Below are positions 56,791 through 64,000 of a DNA stretch of 64,000 bases, piece after piece. The stretch's first letter is position 1. Each line of letters opens with the position of its first letter. The DNA lies in NCBI RefSeq assembly GCF_019703515.2, contig NC_059372.1, positions 10,587,492 to 10,651,491 on the forward strand. The letters run 5' to 3'. The translations under genes and the position numbers were made by a program. This DNA is from Myxocyprinus asiaticus (Eukaryota; Chordata; Actinopteri; Cypriniformes; Catostomidae). The notes beneath the pieces were generated by a model. The model did no database searches, was not told the DNA's origin, and saw only the letters and a program-made list of their open reading frames with translations.

Positions 56791-57041
56791 GTCACACGAC
56801 TGACAAGTGTAGTCAAGTCAGTCACTATATTTAGTTAGTACTCCCCAGCACTGCTGTAGGCACCCAATGAATGAACACAACAATTCAGAACAGGATTATT
56901 ATAATTTATGAGTCAACATGTTCATATTTTTCTCTAGAAAATAAAGCCACAGTGAACAGAAGGATGTTTTTTTGTGATAGATAGATAGAGGTTGTAATAT
57001 GGCCTATAATCTCATCTTTACTGCTTCTAATTGCCACTGGT
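56791..57041. other. CDA 3' flank
   Basis: No feature beyond a short (GATA)-like tract near 56980. Confidence 0.3.
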
Positions 57042-59103
<2,062 letters not shown>

Positions 59104-60194
59104 AGCTTCAAGTCACAAGTTAATGTGTGTGTGTGTGTTTGTGTGTGTTAGAGTGAAAGAGGAGGAAATCAGTGATGCAATAACAATTTGACACTTCCTA
59201 TGGAGTAATGATTATTGTGAAGAGATATTCAATTAAACAATGTGTCAACTTTGGTTGATTAATTTTGATTAATGTGTGACCTCTGAGCAGCAACAATAAA
59301 GAAGGAAATAATGCATAGAACTCACATAATGTTAAGTTTACTTGGGATAATTTTAATCTGGGGTAAATAGCATAGAGCAGTGTATAACCAGGCTTTGTCA
59401 GTCATTAGAGCTCACTCAAAGTAATGAATAAAACATTTGGAAAACATTAGAAAATATTTAATGGGAATGCATGGCTTTCTAACTTGAAGGTTAAAGTAAA
59501 GATTGCTGTGATTGCTTAGTTCAGAGTTCAGAGTCAATAAAAATACTTCAAGTAACAGCTTGTTGTAAACTTTATGCATTTAAAAAGAAGATTGTGACAT
59601 TTCCATCAATCGCATTGACATGGTCCATCTTTAATGCTGTGATACAATACAGGTCTTTGGATACTGCAGCATATGGCCAGCATTTAGAAACAATTGTCTT
59701 AGTTTGTACACATGCCAACAAAAATAACATTCCAAAGATGTATATGCATCAATATGAATTAGTAATGACAAATAAAATGAATATGAAAAGTGGGCGTAAC
59801 CAGAATGAAGCCTGGTGGTTGGACAGGAGGGGTTGAAAAGTAAGAGTGATCCGTGACATCAGCCAAAAAAGAAAATAATTTCAGAAGCAGAGCAAGTTTT
59901 TATATTTGGATTATGATTAATCAAGATTATGAAAACTAATTTTTTTCCCTTGAAATAACATGCACAGATGAAACGTACACAATAAGACCAGGACTGTGCA
60001 TTAAGAAACAAAATAGGGCCTATTATAATTTTAATGTTGACCTAATGCTTTTTGAATTATATGTGTCCAAAATAGGATTTTTGAGATTCTGGTTAAATAT
60101 AATGATCAGTTTTTGGGGATAGTAAGTGGGATTTATTGGTAAATACATCCTTTTCTTTATTCAGATTTAATGGTAATTCTGGTGAATGTGTATT
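59104..60194. other. Intergenic DNA between CDA and the protease
   Basis: (GT)n at 59124-59149 just upstream of the CDA start. No gene seen. Confidence 0.4.
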
Positions 60195-63318
<3,124 letters not shown>

Positions 63319-63449
63319 CTGGGGAAAATAAGGAATGTGTGGTGAGTAATTTCTGTACTACTAGCGGCACCACACAGAATTGGAAAAATAAAGTTTTCAA
63401 TCTGTGTTTTCTAAAATGTGCTTTCCAATGCGAAACCCACCGTTACAAT

Positions 63450-63550
63450 GTTAGGGTGCTGTGGGTGGAAGCCAGGGCATTGCTATGCTGTTGCTAGAGC
63501 ATTTTGGGTGGTTGTTAGTGTGTTCTGAGTGGTTGCTAGGTGGTTGCTTA
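63450..63550. repeat. Degenerate 'ggtggttgctag' minisatellite
   Basis: Several imperfect units of about 20-24 bases with 'gttgctag' and 'tgggtggttg'. No gene in 63319-64000 otherwise. Confidence 0.6.
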
Positions 63551-64000
63551 CTAGCCCAGGTCAAAAGAGGCCAGACCCAAGTCTCCTCAGTGTAAGTATA
63601 ATGCTTTGCCTTAACAAGCACTAGAAGTGTCTATTATCAAAGAGGTTTCCAAAACACATATTTCCCCACTGCCTATCTTCCACTGGTTGGACAAATATAA
63701 CCCCCTGCCCAAACTAGTGCCATTGCTTAAGCCAGAAGTTGAATTGCAAAATGCAGTATTTTGACAGCACAACAGATCCACAGTCAACTTATGAATGGCT
63801 TAGTTATAGTACACTTATCTGCACATTAAACTGGGTCACATTTAACTTTGCACAGCAAAATTCTGCGGGCGAAGAAGGCATGGGCGTATGTTGAGCACGT
63901 GTGAAACCAGAAAAAACTAATTGCCAAACAGCCTCTTTTTAATGCTGCACTCTATACTCTGGGATAGTTAAGTTAAAATGAAACTCGCAGCTATAATGAT

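Overview
The window is vertebrate nuclear DNA from a ray-finned fish, most likely a cypriniform. It has large interrupted genes with GT-AG introns, AT-rich intergenic DNA, microsatellites and very dense transposon relics. The dominant interspersed repeats (the 'TTCACCCAAAAATGA' inverted-repeat MITEs, fish Tc1 relics, CAG-ended hAT elements, tRNA-headed SINEs) are of kinds I associate with cyprinid genomes. The species cannot be fixed from the sequence.

Layout. 1-778: last three exons of a broken torsin gene. 1.0-6.5 kb: transposon relics, including a 4.0 kb hAT element with a perfect 8-bp target duplication and a Tc1 element inside it. 7.6-12.6 kb: a divergent pair of family members I cannot name with certainty, namely a minus-strand C-terminal exon and a plus-strand SAM-domain-like multi-exon pseudogene. 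14.6-23.3 kb: a complete five-exon torsin gene (319 aa). Its fourth intron holds an antisense 4.9 kb Ty3/gypsy retrotransposon of the Gmr1-like type (integrase before reverse transcriptase). 25.5-36.1 kb: complete DNAJC16 (14 coding exons, 777 aa) with repeats in its introns. 36.1-41.8 kb: gene-free repeats. 41.8-47.0 kb (minus): complete agmatinase gene AGMAT (7 exons). 47.6-50.9 kb (minus): a decayed PINK1. 51.6-56.8 kb: nested Tc1 and LINE relics. 57.0-59.1 kb (minus): complete cytidine deaminase CDA (4 exons, 151 aa) with an intronic hairpin insertion. 60.2-63.3 kb (minus): the last two exons of a trypsin-like serine protease that continues past the window.

Exon calls were made by hand. 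For the torsin, DNAJC16, AGMAT and CDA genes every splice phase closes and the summed length gives an open protein of the family's normal size, so these models are strong. The gene set matches human 1p36 neighbourhoods: DNAJC16 lies next to AGMAT and faces it, and PINK1 lies next to CDA.

The genes do not form one pathway: torsin and DNAJC16 are ER proteins, AGMAT and CDA are metabolic enzymes, and PINK1 is a mitophagy kinase, apparently dead here. The most unusual material is in the mobile DNA: a gypsy element whose two LTRs do not match although its ends carry a target duplication, an LTR-like hairpin in CDA, head-to-head Tc1 relics with a recurrent junction, and the decayed SAM-like/partner gene pair.
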